A stretch of 64,000 nt of DNA from assembly GCA_032622095.1 (NCBI GenBank), contig CP136064.1, forward strand, positions 109,044,004-109,108,003, given 5' to 3'. The notes under the pieces were generated by a model. It did not search any database and was not told the DNA's origin. It saw only the letters and a program-made list of their open reading frames with translations. Of this stretch, positions 41,845-54,620 are shown one piece after another. The DNA comes from Siphonodentalium dalli (lineage: Eukaryota; Mollusca; Scaphopoda; Gadilida; Siphonodentaliidae). The number at the start of each line of letters is the position of its first letter. The first letter of the stretch is position 1. The translations under genes and the position numbers were made by a program.

Positions 41845-42154
41845 CAAGCCTGAGTTTAGTGTGCCTGTCATTTGCAGAGGGTGAATTTAGTGATGCTATC
41901 CCACAATAGCGGGCTAGCATCACCAAATTCACCCTCTGGGGACCCATTGGGAACCTAGATTATGCAATGTGTCATCTGCCAATTTAGGGATATAGAGAAA
42001 CTAATCTAAAAAAGAAATAGAATCAATGTGAAGAAGTTTCTATAGAATTTTGATAATAAAGAAACTTTCCAGAGTCGATGAGGCCTAAGCAGAATGAGGT
42101 CCCCAGACTGTGAATTTAGTGATGCAAATGACAGGCGCACTAAACTCAGGCTTG
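41845..42154. mobile_element. hAT-like MITE (CAAGCCTGAG), copy 4, perfect 8-bp duplication
   Basis: CAAGCCTGAGTTTAGTGTGC and its inverse GC.CACTAAACTCAGGCTTG are the ends. GCCATAAC flanks on both sides (41837-41844, 42155-42162), exact. The left palindrome lost its GAATGAGGTCCCC start and the right one its second arm. The interior AGAAACTAATCTAAAAAAGA with GAAACTTTCCAGAG is conserved. This copy defines the family target size. Confidence 0.93.
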
Positions 42155-42162
42155 GCCATAAC

Positions 42163-43066
42163 CCTTTGGGATATGCCTTCGGAATATCATAGTCAGAAAA
42201 GAGGTGTCCCCAAAAATTCCCTGCATCCATCCCTCCGGAGTGCAGTTGGAAATCCTAAGATGGATCCCCTCCCTCCAAATGAATAATTGACCATTCCAAT
42301 GAATACTTTTATAACTAAATGGGAGAACCCATTCAGTAATGAAAGGGTTAAAACTACCAGACCACTTTGGGACATATTTTCAAACACTAAACACTTCAAA
42401 CACTTTCAAACCGCCCCCATGCCGACTCATCCTTGGGTTGAGGCCTGTCTACCCTATTCCGACTCATCCTTGGGTTGAGGACAGAGGTCGATTTAATGTT
42501 TTAAATCTGTATAGCATTTTGCAGCACTGGGTAGATTTTGTATAGCATTCCCTGCCAATACATGTCTTTTTATTGTAAATTGGTTAGCAAAAATTTGAAA
42601 TCGCATCTCAAATTGCAATGCTCATCTCAAATTGCAATGCGAATCCAGTTAAATCCAGCACTGGTTGAGGCCTGTCTATAAAAACTTGACAGTATCGTCT
42701 ACACTTGAGACATAAATCAATGAGGGAACAGACGTAAAGATAGTTGATGAATAATGTGAAAAGTCACAGATGTGGAAATCCTACATCGTGGAGCAAACAA
42801 ATGGGAGATTAGTGTGTAAGAGAACATCAATCATGTTAAAGTAGAATTATTAGTGTGTGTTTTATTACACTGTAATATGCATATGATGCATTGGGTGATG
42901 TCATTTGACAACTATCTATTGGCTGAATCATGGACCAGAACACAGTGCATCTGTGCTTCCAAGTTTAAAGAGATACTATATGCACATAATGACATGATTG
43001 TGAGAATGGGGTTGCCAATACGGCACAAGTGCCAGCTTCGAGTTCTATCCTTCTGTGATGGCAAAA
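42163..43066. repeat. TTAA-type repeat fragment (reversed) and unassigned DNA
   Basis: 42262-42349 is the reversed start of the CTTTACTAAATGG family, ending GTAATGAAAGGG-TTAA. CGACTCATCCTTGGGTTGAGG is directly repeated near 42423 and 42460. ATCTCAAATTGCAATGC is repeated at 42605-42641. 42530-42665 resembles, in inverse, 47820-47930 (GTATAGCATTCC, AATTGGTTAG, GAATCCAGTTAAAT). Confidence 0.6.
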
Positions 43067-43352
43067 GTGCAAGCCTCAAAATAACATGCTGGTCATTTGC
43101 AGAATGAGGTTCCCAGAGGGTGAATTTAGTGATGCTACCCCACATAGCGGGCTAGCATCACTACATTTACCCTCTGGGGACCACATTCTGCTGCTAGCCT
43201 AGCTCTACCTAATTGATTGAAGCCTAAACAGAATGAGGTCCCCAGAGGGTGAATTTTGTGATGCTATATCTCTATGCAGGGTAGCATCACTAAATTCACC
43301 CTCTGGGGACCTCATTCTGCAAATGACCGGCACCTTATTTTGACGCTTGCAC
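43067..43352. mobile_element. hAT-like MITE, CAAGCCTCAAAATA subfamily
   Basis: GCAAGCCTCAAAATA and TATTTTGACGCTTGC are the inverted ends. Two palindromes of GAATGAGGT.CCCAGAGGG, each with both arms, sit close together with a reduced interior. No matching target duplication was seen. Confidence 0.78.
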
Positions 43353-44123
43353 AAATTAAGTGCAGTATCGACAAAACCATTCACACATGTGTCGTTCTGT
43401 CCATTACGCGCCACACATCCTAGAATCCATAAATTGATAAAAAGACTTACAAAGTTTATTCAGAAAGGGTTGTGATGCTTTTTAGCTCACCTGAGACGAA
43501 GTCTCCGGTGGAGCTATAGTCATCACTCCTCGTCCGTCCGTCCGTCCATCCGTCCGTCCGTCAACAATTCTTTGAACATCTTCTCCTCTGGAACCGTAAG
43601 ACCAAATGGGTTCATATTTGGTGTGGATGTTCCCTAGGTGACTCTCATTCCGATTTGTTCAAATGAGGTCACTGGGTCAAATAGTTGCGAAGCCAGGGCC
43701 AAAACTCTGTAATTCTTACAACAACTTCTCAAATTTCATTGGTCCGAATGGGTTCATATTTGGTACAAAGGGTCTTTGGGGGACTGTTATTCAGATTTGT
43801 TCAAATTAGGTCACTGGGTCGAATGTGGGCAGAGCCAGTGACATAACTAAAAAAAAAAAACCATGTTATAAAATTTGAAAAAGTGACACCATTATAACAT
43901 CCCCCTCCCACATGGCCCAGATGCACCCCCACCCTGCAGTGGCCTACACCCAACCAACATCCCTTCCAATGGATATCATTTCCAGCTTCCAACATTAATA
44001 CCTGTTCTATTAAAGTTGCAGATATCTCTTTGTGGATAGACAGAGAGAAACACAGGTCATTAATCAAGGAATACAATGTCACTGACAGCTTGTATAAACA
44101 TACTGCTAGCAATTTAAACAAAC

Positions 44124-44557
44124 TGCCTGAATTTAGTGTGTCTGACATTTGCAGGTCAGAGAATCATTAATAAGAGGTACAATCTATCATGTATTGTTCA
44201 ACATGGCAAATAGGAGGTCTGTCATTTGCAGAATGAGGTCCCCAGAGGGTTAATTTAGTGATGCTATCCCACACAGTTGTTAGTTACATTTCCCTTCTAG
44301 GAAGTTTCTATATCCCCTAATTTGCAGAATATAAAATTCATAATTGAGGTGTCCAATGGGTGAACATCAACTTCAACTGGGGAACTTCAATCTTATCCTA
44401 GGTCTGCCATAGCAGTTGAGGGCCTTAGCAGAATGAGGTCCCCAGAGGGTGAATTTAGTGATGCTAGCCCACTGTGCAGGATAGCGTCACTAAAGTCACC
44501 CTCTGGGGGACCTCATTCCGCAAATGACAGACACACTATCACACTATTTCAAGGCTT
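44124..44557. mobile_element. hAT-like MITE, copy 5, with insertion near the left end
   Basis: TGAATTTAGTGTGTCTGACA begins it. After about 80 unrelated bases, TCTGTCATTTGCAGAATGAG restarts the end, so either an insertion or two overlapping copies is present. The right palindrome is complete and is followed by ATTTCAAGGCTTG. Confidence 0.72.
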
Positions 44558-45900
44558 GATTGTATAATACATTGTGTTGCTTGAGGCCAGGCACATACAA
44601 TGTAGGAATAGGTGCACTATTTGCAGGCTTGCTCCTTTGGTGATTTTGGTTCAGATTTGTTCTATCAGGGTCACCAGGTCAAGTAGGTGCAAGGCCAGCT
44701 ACATTACTCTTTCTCTACATAGTAATTCATGATGTGTCTTCTATGCAATAATCAAATGGCCTATTTTGCTTATATTTGGTATGAAATTACCTTTGTGAAA
44801 ATGGGATCACAAAGTCAAATAAGGGCAGAGCCAGAGACTATTTCACTACATAGTAATTCTTAAAATATGTTTGCAAGAACTGGTTGGCTTATTTAGCATG
44901 GAATGTTCTTCCTTGACTGCAATTCAGATTTTTTTTAAATGGGGTCACTTGGTCAAATAGGGGCCAAACGAAGAACAGTTTCCCTCTTAATATGCTTCCT
45001 TCACAAGGACCATCAGGTCTATTTTACTGATATTTATCATATGTATGAAGGGTTCTTTGGTGTCTGGGATTTAAATTTATTCAGATGGGGTCACCAGGTT
45101 AAATAGGGTGGGACCAGGGACATAACTATATGTCTCTATAGTAATTCTTAAAATGTCTTCTCAAGAGAGGTTGGACTATTTAGCTTACATATAGTATGGA
45201 GCAATCAGGAGGATCCTTAAGTGACTGAGATTCAGATTTGTTAAAATGAGGTCAATTTGTCAAGAAATGGTGGGGCTATGGGGAGTTAACACTTTTGTGT
45301 CTAATAAAATCATTGAAATGCCAAATTCATTAAAACATCTACCTTGGAACCACCTGACTGATTAATCTGACTTACATGTATTGTGTTTTGGATCCATGGA
45401 TAATTGGGCTTCAAACATGTCTAAATGGTTTTGGAAAAAGGCGCTTGTGAGATTGGAAATTTCCAACAATTGAGAAAGTTTGAGGGTCAGTTGTGAAATT
45501 CCAACCTAAGACTTGGGAGTCTGTATACCGGTCAAAGGGGACTTGTTGAGCTGGAGGAGGAGGGGGTGATCAGTAGTATACAGTTGGTAATTTCAAGGTG
45601 GATTTTCACCAATCTACATATGTGAAATCTCTCTAGCCACATATACTGTTTAGAGCTATTTCTTTTAAAGTAATTATGAAAAGTTCTGACTGTTGTAGTC
45701 TCCAGAGTCCCAGTCTTATCAGTCTTTGTAGTCTGGTGAGCGACCCCACAGTCATTGACTGTCTTGTATTTTATAGTTCTGGTTTCGTGGTCAAGGCAGA
45801 CATCATTTAATTATGCCACATGACGTCAACCAATTCCACACTGTGTGGAATCAGAATCAAAATACCACATGGGAGAAACAATGTGCTTCTTGGAATAGAT

Positions 45901-46326
45901 CAAGTCTGAGTTTAGTGTGCCTGTCATTTGCAGAATGAGATCCTCAGAGGGTGAATTCAGTGATGATATCCCGCATAGTGGGCTAGCATCACCAAATTCA
46001 CCCTTTGGGGTCCTCATTCTGCATGGTCTCATCTGCTACGGGAGACATATAGACTCAGATTAAAGTTCCCAAATGGTAAATATTGTTATGTGCACCCATT
46101 GGGAATCCCATGTGTCATCTACCAAATTGGGGATATAGAGAAACTCAATTAAAAAAGAATAGAATCTATGTGAAGAATTTTCTATAGAAATTTGATAAGA
46201 TGAGGCCTAAGCAGAATGAGGTCCCCAGAGGGTGAATTTAGTGATGCTAGCCCGCATTATGCATCACTAAATTCACCCTCTGGGGACCTCATTCTGCAAA
46301 TGACAGGCACACTAAACTCAGGTTTG
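45901..46326. mobile_element. hAT-like MITE, copy 6, perfect 8-bp duplication
   Basis: CAAGTCTGAGTTTAGTGTGC to the inverse ending CTCAGGTTTG, flanked by GAATAGAT on both sides (45893-45900 and 46327-46334). Both palindromes and the full interior are present, including AGAAACTCAATTAAAAAAGA. It is the best reference for the full-length family (426 bp). Confidence 0.93.
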
Positions 46327-46667
46327 GAATAGATGTGTAATAAAAGACGATCCTAATGTTCTATCCTTTTGTTTTTAATTCTCAATTATTTTCTGGAAAT
46401 TATAGTGACAAGCTATTTTATACTTACTACTCATGCTTTCAAACAGTGGGGTGACAGGAAGACAGTTTAGCCTGACAATATGTCTCCCCTCGAATATATA
46501 ATATAATGTAACTGTAAAAAATTCATTATGTAATAATGGTCAGCACTGTGATGATACACTTGGTCATGATATGATACAACTCATGATACATGAACACCCA
46601 ATGATAATAAGTTCAACAAACAATGTACAGTCTGAACATTTCCCTGAAGGAATTACTCATTAATGGG

Positions 46668-47010
46668 AAGCCTGAGTTTAGTGTGCCTGTCATTTGCAGA
46701 ATGAGGTCCCCAAAGGGTGAATTTGGTGATGCTATCCTGCATAGAAGGCTAGCATCACCAAATTCACCCTCTGGGGAACTCATTCTGCATGGCCTAATAT
46801 GTTATAGGAGACATAGACTCAGATTGAAGTTCCCAAATGGTGAATATTGTAATGTACATCCATTGGGAACCTCAATTATGCAATATGTCGTCTGCCAATT
46901 TGGGGATATAGAGAAATTAAACTAAAAAAAAATAGAATCTATTTAAAGAAATTTGATAACAAAGAAACTTTCCAGAGAAGATGAGGCCAAAGCAGAAAGG
47001 GGTCCACAGA
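46668..47010. mobile_element. hAT-like MITE, copy 7, right end disrupted
   Basis: AAGCCTGAGTTTAGTGTGCC, a complete left palindrome and the full interior to GAAACTTTCCAGAGAAGATG. The right part decays after AAAGCAGAAAGGGGTCCACA. The 100-codon frame here is an artefact. Confidence 0.8.
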
Positions 47011-47060
47011 TGATCGAATTGAGTACCTTTAACTGAATAAGGGACCCGATCACAGTGAAA

Positions 47061-47180
47061 CCTGAGTTTAGTGTGTCTGTCAATTGCAGAATGAGGTCCC
47101 CAGAGGGTAAATTTAGTGATTCTATACCGCACAGCAGCTAGCATCACCAAATTCACCATCTGGGGACCTCATTCAGGCAT
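47061..47180. mobile_element. hAT-like MITE, copy 8, solo end hairpin
   Basis: AACCTGAGTTTAGTGTGTCT with one palindrome (GAATGAGGTCCCCAGAGGG to CTGGGGACCTCATTC) and nothing of the interior. Confidence 0.78.
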
Positions 47181-49017
47181 GATCACAATGCAGTTGTACC
47201 AGTTCGTACCTCAGAAGTTATAGATGTATTCGAAGTTTTACTGGTGCTGTCCTATAGGACAAAGCTTTATCCAATTAGTAAAGGTATTCCAGGTGGCTAT
47301 GTGAGTCATTAATTTACTTTGAAAATGGAGAATCTAGACGATCTTCTGTGGAGTCGGCTTGCACAATGATTAACTTTTTGTAAACAAAAAAGGGCCGCAA
47401 GTAAGTACAAATGAACTGAAGATATTTTTTACAATGTGTAGCATTCTATAGTCTGTCGACCTGACCATCCTAAGACAGATCTCAGAGCTCTGTTTATCTG
47501 AGGTCAGGTTTATGGACTAGCCTTTCTACAATAGGAATTTCTCTATTAAAATACCTTTTATGTCACCCATGACTTCACTCCCACATGAGTTATATTTAGG
47601 TGTTATCCTGAGGTGGTAACTTTGATGGATGTTATGGTCTGGATATCTCTTCCAAGCCACAATTACAACATAATTTTTATCAATCTCAATTTCAAGACTA
47701 CAAATAGCTATTTTGTGAATAAAATAGAGATAAAACTGAAGATGGTGTATATTATTTGTCTCTAAAGGCATAATTAAGTGGATTATTTTTATCATAAATC
47801 ACAGTAAATCTCTCAGCTGACAGGGCTCAATTTAACTGGATTCCCATGGCAACTTGCATGCAATATCCAATTTATTCTAACCAATTTAAAATTTTAAATA
47901 AAAAAAATAGGGAATGCTATACAACAAGACAGTCAATGACTGTGGAGACGCTCACCTACTGTAAAGACTGAGAGGAAAGGGACTTTGAAGACTAAAACAG
48001 TCAGTAGTTGTCAAAATAACTTAAGACAAGTAGTTCTAAACAGGGACATAGCTAGGAATTTGCTGATGAGTCGGGCTCTTCACCTTGAAATCTCTAAGTG
48101 CACACTATTGTAAAATCTTCAACCGCCTTTTAAACAAGATAATCTTAACCATACCACAGCCAAAGTTCACAAAATTCCTTTTGCACATTCCTCTTATCTC
48201 AAAATTTTACAACTGGAACCGGTGCTTCAAGCTCTCAAACTTTTGGGAATTGCCAACCTGACATCTTCCATAAAGTTAAAAGTTGTGGCCCATTTTTGTA
48301 TAACAGTTTAACCTGAAGTAGGCAAATATGGACTGTTGGTTTAAAAACATACTGGTTGGAAAATAAAATCAAACTATGAGAACTATTCTAACTTATTTTT
48401 GGTGTGAAAATCTAATCTACAACTAATGTATCAGAAATAAAATTTTCAAGAGGAATATATATATTATTATACCAGTAGTGTACAGCATAGATACAGGTAG
48501 TGTGGGTGGGGCAGAGCTAATCTCTTAACTCTGCCCCTATTTGAACAAACATGAATACCCATCTCTGATATCTATTCATATAATAAACAGTCGCTTTTAA
48601 GAGTTGAAGTTAATTGATTTTCCAAAAACGACCCCATTGGAACAGATCTTAACATGCCACCCAAGGACCCTGCATACACAAATATAAGCTAAATAGACTT
48701 GCTGGTTCTTGAGAAGTAATAGTTGTTAGAATTACTATGGAGGGAAAACATTATGGCCCTGGCATCCCTCCTATTTGACCTGATGAACTTATTTGAACAA
48801 ATTTGAATGTGAGTCACATACAGGTAGGGAATTCATATAGATCTCAAGAAGAAAACAATTGTTGATGGATGGATGGACAGAACAATGGATCGAAGGATAC
48901 TCTGACAGACCAACAGTTTTAATCCAATATACCCCCCACTTTTTTGTCCATAATCAGGTATAATGAGTTCACATAGATAAGTGGTTAAGAAAATAATATT
49001 GGAACAGCCAATTGTGA
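47181..49017. other. Interior of the 6.9 kb element, mostly unassigned
   Basis: Frames are short. 47820-47960 is inverted relative to 42530-42665 and to 45735-45775. 48640-48960 belongs to the right arm of the large element (AATTACTATGGAGGGAAAAC, TATTTGACCTGATGAACTTA) and ends in a GGATGGATGGACAG run with ATATACCCCCC, like the GGACGG-tailed elements. The remainder is unrecognised. Confidence 0.5.
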
Positions 49018-49427
49018 AATTAGTGTGTCTGAGGTCCCAAAAGGGTGAATGTAGTGATGCCATTCTGTAAGGTGGGCTAGCATCACCAAATTCACCATCT
49101 GGGAACCCAATTTTACTTAGTCCTCAACTGCTATGGGAGACCTAGGGACAGATAGAAGTTCTCCAGCTGAGTTGGTGACGTATGACAGTATGCGCACCCA
49201 TTTGACACCTCAATTATGCATTTTAGAATCTAAACAGAAAGGAAAAAAGCTGCTAAAAATGTCAATTTGAGACTTTAGATACTTCCCAGAAGATGAGGCC
49301 TAAGCAGAATGAGGTCCTCAGATGGTGTATTTGGTGATGCTAGCCTGCTGTGCGGGGTAGCATAATTAAATTCACCCTCTGGGAACCTCATTCTACAAAT
49401 GCCAGACACACTTAATTAAAGTTTGGA
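49018..49427. mobile_element. hAT-like MITE, copy 9, left end truncated
   Basis: ATTAGTGTGTCTGAGGTCCC shows the loss of the GTCATTTGCAGAAT segment. Both palindromes remain but are diverged (GAATGTAGTGATGCCATTCT). The right end reads AGACACACTTAATTAAAGTTTG. Confidence 0.78.
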
Positions 49428-51619
49428 GAAAAGGAATTTAATCTGATATTAATGACCAGTGTATTGTAAACAATGATGGTGCTACATTGACAACTTTAGA
49501 AAACAAATGCTCAACACTATTAATCTCATTTAAATTATGAATGACATGAATATACAGTCCCTGGGGACTCTGCCTATAGCCAACAGCAGTTGTGTTATCT
49601 ATCTATCTGGCACTGTTTATAAACAACATGGGTCATGTCTATCAATTCTTAGCCCCTTGGTTCAGGGATGGCTTGTAGTTGGAATGCAAGGATATTAAAA
49701 GGAAGTTACTGAACATTTCTGTTTCTGTCTGTTGGTGTTTTCTCCCAAACCCATGATTTCAACCAAATTTAGTGGGGTGACTAGAGGTACCTACCTGCCC
49801 CCCCCCTGAAGATGTAATGTCATAAGTTCTTCAAAATTTTAATTAATTGTTTTTTATTTAATTTAAAACAAAATATTTAATTTAATAAAAATTTTTTATT
49901 TATTTTAAATAAAATATATTAAATTTTTTTTGGTTTAAATTGAATAAGTTAAATCTAAAAAAATAAAAATTCTTCAGATTTATGTCCATAGCCACACCCA
50001 CATTTGACCCAGTGACCTCATTTGAACAAATCTGAACCACAGTAACCCAAGGTACCCTCATACCAAATATGAACCCATTCGGCCGATGACTTCAGAAAAG
50101 AAGTCGTTTTAAGAATTACTATGGGGAAAAATAGTTATGGTCCTGACATCAAAACTATTTGACTTGGTGACCTCATTTGAACAAATCTGAATGTCAGTCA
50201 CCTAGGGAATATCCACACCAAATATGAGCCCAATTGGCCCTATTGATCTAAAGAAGATGTTCAAAGAATTGTTGACGGATGGACGGATGACGGACGAGGA
50301 GTGATGACTATAGCTCCGCCGGAGACTTCGTCTCAGGTGAGCTAAAAACTCTGATGTAACCATTATAAACTCTGATGTAACCATTACAAACTCTGATGTA
50401 ACCATTACAAACTCTGATGTAATATAAACTCTGATGTAACCATTATAAACTCTGATGTAATACAAACTCTGATCTAACCATTACAAACTCTGACGTAACC
50501 ATTACAAACTCTGACGTAACCATTACAAACTCTGATGTAATATAAACTCTGATGTAACCATTACAAACTCTGATGTAACCATTATAAACTCTGATGTAAC
50601 CATTACAAACTCTGATGTAATATAAACTCTGATGTAACCATTACAAACTCTGATGTAACCATTATAAACTCTGATGTAACCATTATAAACTCTGATGTAA
50701 CCATTATAAACTATGATGTGACCATTACAAACTATGATGTAACCATTACAAACTATGATGTAACCAATATAAACTCTGATGTAACCATTACAAACACTGA
50801 TGTATTATAAACTCGGATGTAACGATTATAAACTCTGATGTAATATAAACTCTGATGTAACCATTATAAACTCTGATGTATTATCAACTCTGATGTAACC
50901 ATTAAACACTCTGATGTAATATAAAATCTGATGTAACCATTACAAACTCTGATGTAGCCACTATAAACTCTGTTGTAATCATTACAAACTCTGATGTAAC
51001 CATTGCAAACTCTGATGTAACCATTACAAACTCTGATGTATTATAAACTCTGATGTAACCATTATAAACTCTGATGTAATACAAACTCTGATCTAACCAT
51101 TACAAACTCTGATGTAACCATTACAAACTCTGATGTAACCATTACAGACTATGATGTAATATAAACTCTGCTGTGACCATTACAAAATATGATGTATTAT
51201 ATATAAACTCTGTTGTAATCATTACAAACTCTGATGTAACCATTGCAAACTCTGATGTAACCATTACAAACTCTGATGTATTATAAACTCTGATGTAACC
51301 ATTATAAACTCTGATGTAATACAAACTCTGATCTAACCATTACAAACTCTGACGTAACCATTACAAACTCTGACGTAACCATTACAAACTCTGATGTAAC
51401 CATTACAAACTCTGATGTAATATCAACTCTGATGTAACCATTACAAACTCTGATGTAACCATTATAAACTCTGATGTAACCATTACAAACTCTGATGTAA
51501 TATAAACTCTGATGTAACCATTATAAACTCTGGTGTATTATAAACTCTGATGTAACCATTATAAACTCTGGTGTATTATAAACTCTGATGTAACCATTAC
51601 AAACTCTGATGTATTATAA

Positions 51620-54600
51620 ACTCTGATGTAACCATTATAAACTCTGATGTATTATCAACTCTGATATAACCATTAAACACTCTGATGTAATATAAAATAT
51701 GATGTAACCATTACAAACTCTGATGTAGCCACTATAAACTCTGTTGTAATCATTACAAACTCTGATGTAACCATTGCAAACTCTGATGTAACCATTATAA
51801 ACTCTGATGTAACCATTATAAACTCTGATGTAATATAAACTCTGATCTAACCATTACAAACTCTGACGTAACCATTACAAACTCTGATGTAACCATTAAA
51901 CACTCTGATGTAATATAAAATCTGATGTAACCATTACAAACTCTGATATAGCCACTATAAACTCTGTTGTAATCATTACAAACTCTGATGTAACCATTGC
52001 AAACTCTGATGTAACCATTACAAACTCTGATGTAATATAAACTCTGATGTAACCATTACAAACTCTGATGTAATATAAACTCTGATGTAACCATTACAAA
52101 CTCTGATGTAACCATTATAAACTCTGATGTAACAATTACAAACTCTGATGTAACCATTACAAACTCTGATGTAACCATTGCAAACTCTGATGTAATATAA
52201 ACTCTGATGTAACCATTATAAACTCTGATGTAATACAAACTCTGATCTAACCATTACAAACTCTGACGTAACCATTACAAACTCTGACGTAACCATTACA
52301 AACTCTGATGTAACCATTACAAACTCTGATGTAATATAAACTCTGATGTAACCATTACAAACTCTGATGTAACCATTATAAACTCTGATGTAACCATTAC
52401 AAACTCTGATGTAATATAAACTCTGATGTAACCATTACAAACTCTGATGTAACCATTATAAACTCTGATGTAACCATTACAAACTCTGATGTAACCATTA
52501 CAAACTCTAATGTAACCATTACAAACTCTGATGTAACCATTATAAACTATGATGTAACCATTATAAACTAGGATGTAACCATTACAAACTCTGATGTAAC
52601 CATTACAAACTATGATGTAACCATTATAAACTCTGATGTGACCATTACAAACTCTGATGTTACCATTATATACTCTGATGTATCATTAACTCTGATGTAA
52701 TCATTACAAACTATGATGTAACCATTACAAACTCTGATGTAACCATTACAAACTCTGATGTAACCATTACAAACTCTGATGTAACCATTACAAACTCTGA
52801 TGTAATATAAACTCTGATGTAACCATTACAAACTCTGATGTAACCATTACATACTCTGATGTAATATAAACTCTGATGTAACCATTACAAACTCTGATGT
52901 AACCATTACAAACTCTGATGTAACCATTACAAACTCTGATGTAATATAAACTCTGATGTAACCATTACAAACTCTGATGTAACCATTATAAACTCTGATG
53001 TAACCATTACAAACTCTGATGTAACCATTACAAACTCTGATGTAATATAAACTCTGATGTAACCATTACGAACTCTGATGTAATATAAACTCTGATGTAA
53101 CCATTATAAACTCTGATGTAACCATTACAAACTCTGATGTAACCATTTCAAACTCTGATGTAACCATTACAAACTCTGATGTAATATAAACTCTGATGTA
53201 ACCATTACAAACTCTGATGTAACCATTATAAACTATGATGTAACCATTATAAACTCTGATGTGACCATTACAAACTCTGATGTGACCATTATAAACTCTG
53301 ATGTATCATTAACTCTGATGTAACCATTACAAACTCTTATGTAACCATTACAAACTCTGATGTAACCATTACAAACTCTGATGTAACCATTACAAACTCT
53401 GATGTAACAATTACACACTCTGATGTAATATAAACTCTGATGTATCCATTACAAACTCTGATGTAACCATTATAAACTCTGATGTAACCATTATAAACTC
53501 TGATGTAACCATTACAAACTCTGATGTAACCAGTATAAACTCTGATGTAACCATTACAAACTCTGATGTAACCATTACAAACTCTGATGTAATATAAACT
53601 CTGATGTAACCATTACAAACTCTGATGTAACCAATATAAACTCTGATGTAACCATTACAAACTCTGATGTAATATAAACTCTGATGTAACCATTACAAAC
53701 TCTGATGTAACCAGTATAAACTCTGATGTAACCATTACAAACTCTGATGTAACCATTACAAACTCTGATGTAATATAAACTCTGATGTAACCATTACAAA
53801 CTCTGATGTAACCAATATAAACTCTGATGTAACCATTACAAACTCTGATGTAATATAAACTCTGATGTAACCATTACAAACTCTGATGTAACCATTATAA
53901 ACTCTGGTGTAATATAAACTCTGGTGTAACCATTACAAACTCTGATGTATTATCAACTCTGGTGTAACCATTACAAACTCTGATGTAACCAGTATAAACT
54001 CTGATGTAACCATTACAAACTCTGATGTAACCAATATAAACTCTGATGTAACCATTACAAACTCTGATGTAATATAAACTCTGATGTAACCATTACAAAC
54101 TCTGATGTAACCAGTATAAACTCTGATGTAACCATTACAAACTCTGATGTAACCATTACAAAGTCTGATGTAATATAAACTCTGATGTAACCATTACAAA
54201 CTCTGATGTAACCAATATAAACTCTGATGTAACCATTATAAACTCTGGTGTAATATAAACTCTGGTGTAACCATTACAAACTCTGATGTATTATCAACTC
54301 TGGTGTAACCATTAAACACTCTGATGTAATATAAAATCTGATGTAACCATTACAAACTCTGATGTAGCCACTATAAACTCTATTGTAACCATTACAAACT
54401 CTGATGTAACCATTCCAAACTCTGAAGTAACCATTATAAACTCTGATGCATTATAAACTATGTTGTAACCATTACAAACTCTGATGTGACCATTATAAAC
54501 TCTGATGTATTATTAACTATGATGTAACCATTACAAACTCTGATGCAGCCACTATACACTCTGATGTAACCATTACAAACTCTGGTGTATTATAAACTCT

Positions 54601-54620
54601 GATGTAACCATTACAAACAC
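51620..54620. repeat. Higher-order block A of the minisatellite, first copy
   Basis: The same order of variant units reappears 6,801 bp downstream at 58421-61421. Markers: TCTGATATAACC (51660 and 58461), AACTAGGATGTAACC (52567, 59368), CATTTCAAACTCTG (53145, 59946) and TTACACACTCTGATG (53411, 60212). Few differences were seen, for example AACTCTGATGTAATC versus AACTCTGGTGTAATC near 52690 and 59491. Confidence 0.92.

Larger units (their letters stand above)
43479..50348. mobile_element. 6.9 kb inverted-repeat element with TTTTTAGCTCACCTGAGACG ends
   Basis: TTTTTAGCTCACCTGAGACG (43479) is mirrored at 50348, and the following 150-200 bp also align: CTCCGG.GGAGCTATAGTCAT, GTCCGTC-rich tracts, CAACAATTCTTTGAACATCTTC, GGTTCATATTTGGTGTGGAT and AATGAGGTCAC. 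Further in, both arms consist of degenerate units of about 130-160 bp with GGTCACTGGGTCAAATAG (left at 43665, 43807, 44669, 44803, 44941, 45088, 45247; inverted on the right at 48774, 50003, 50155). A second inverted pair is GGTGAGCGACCCCACAGTCA near 45735 and its counterpart near 47930-47960. There is no open transposase. The middle is filled with hAT-like MITEs. Confidence 0.75.
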
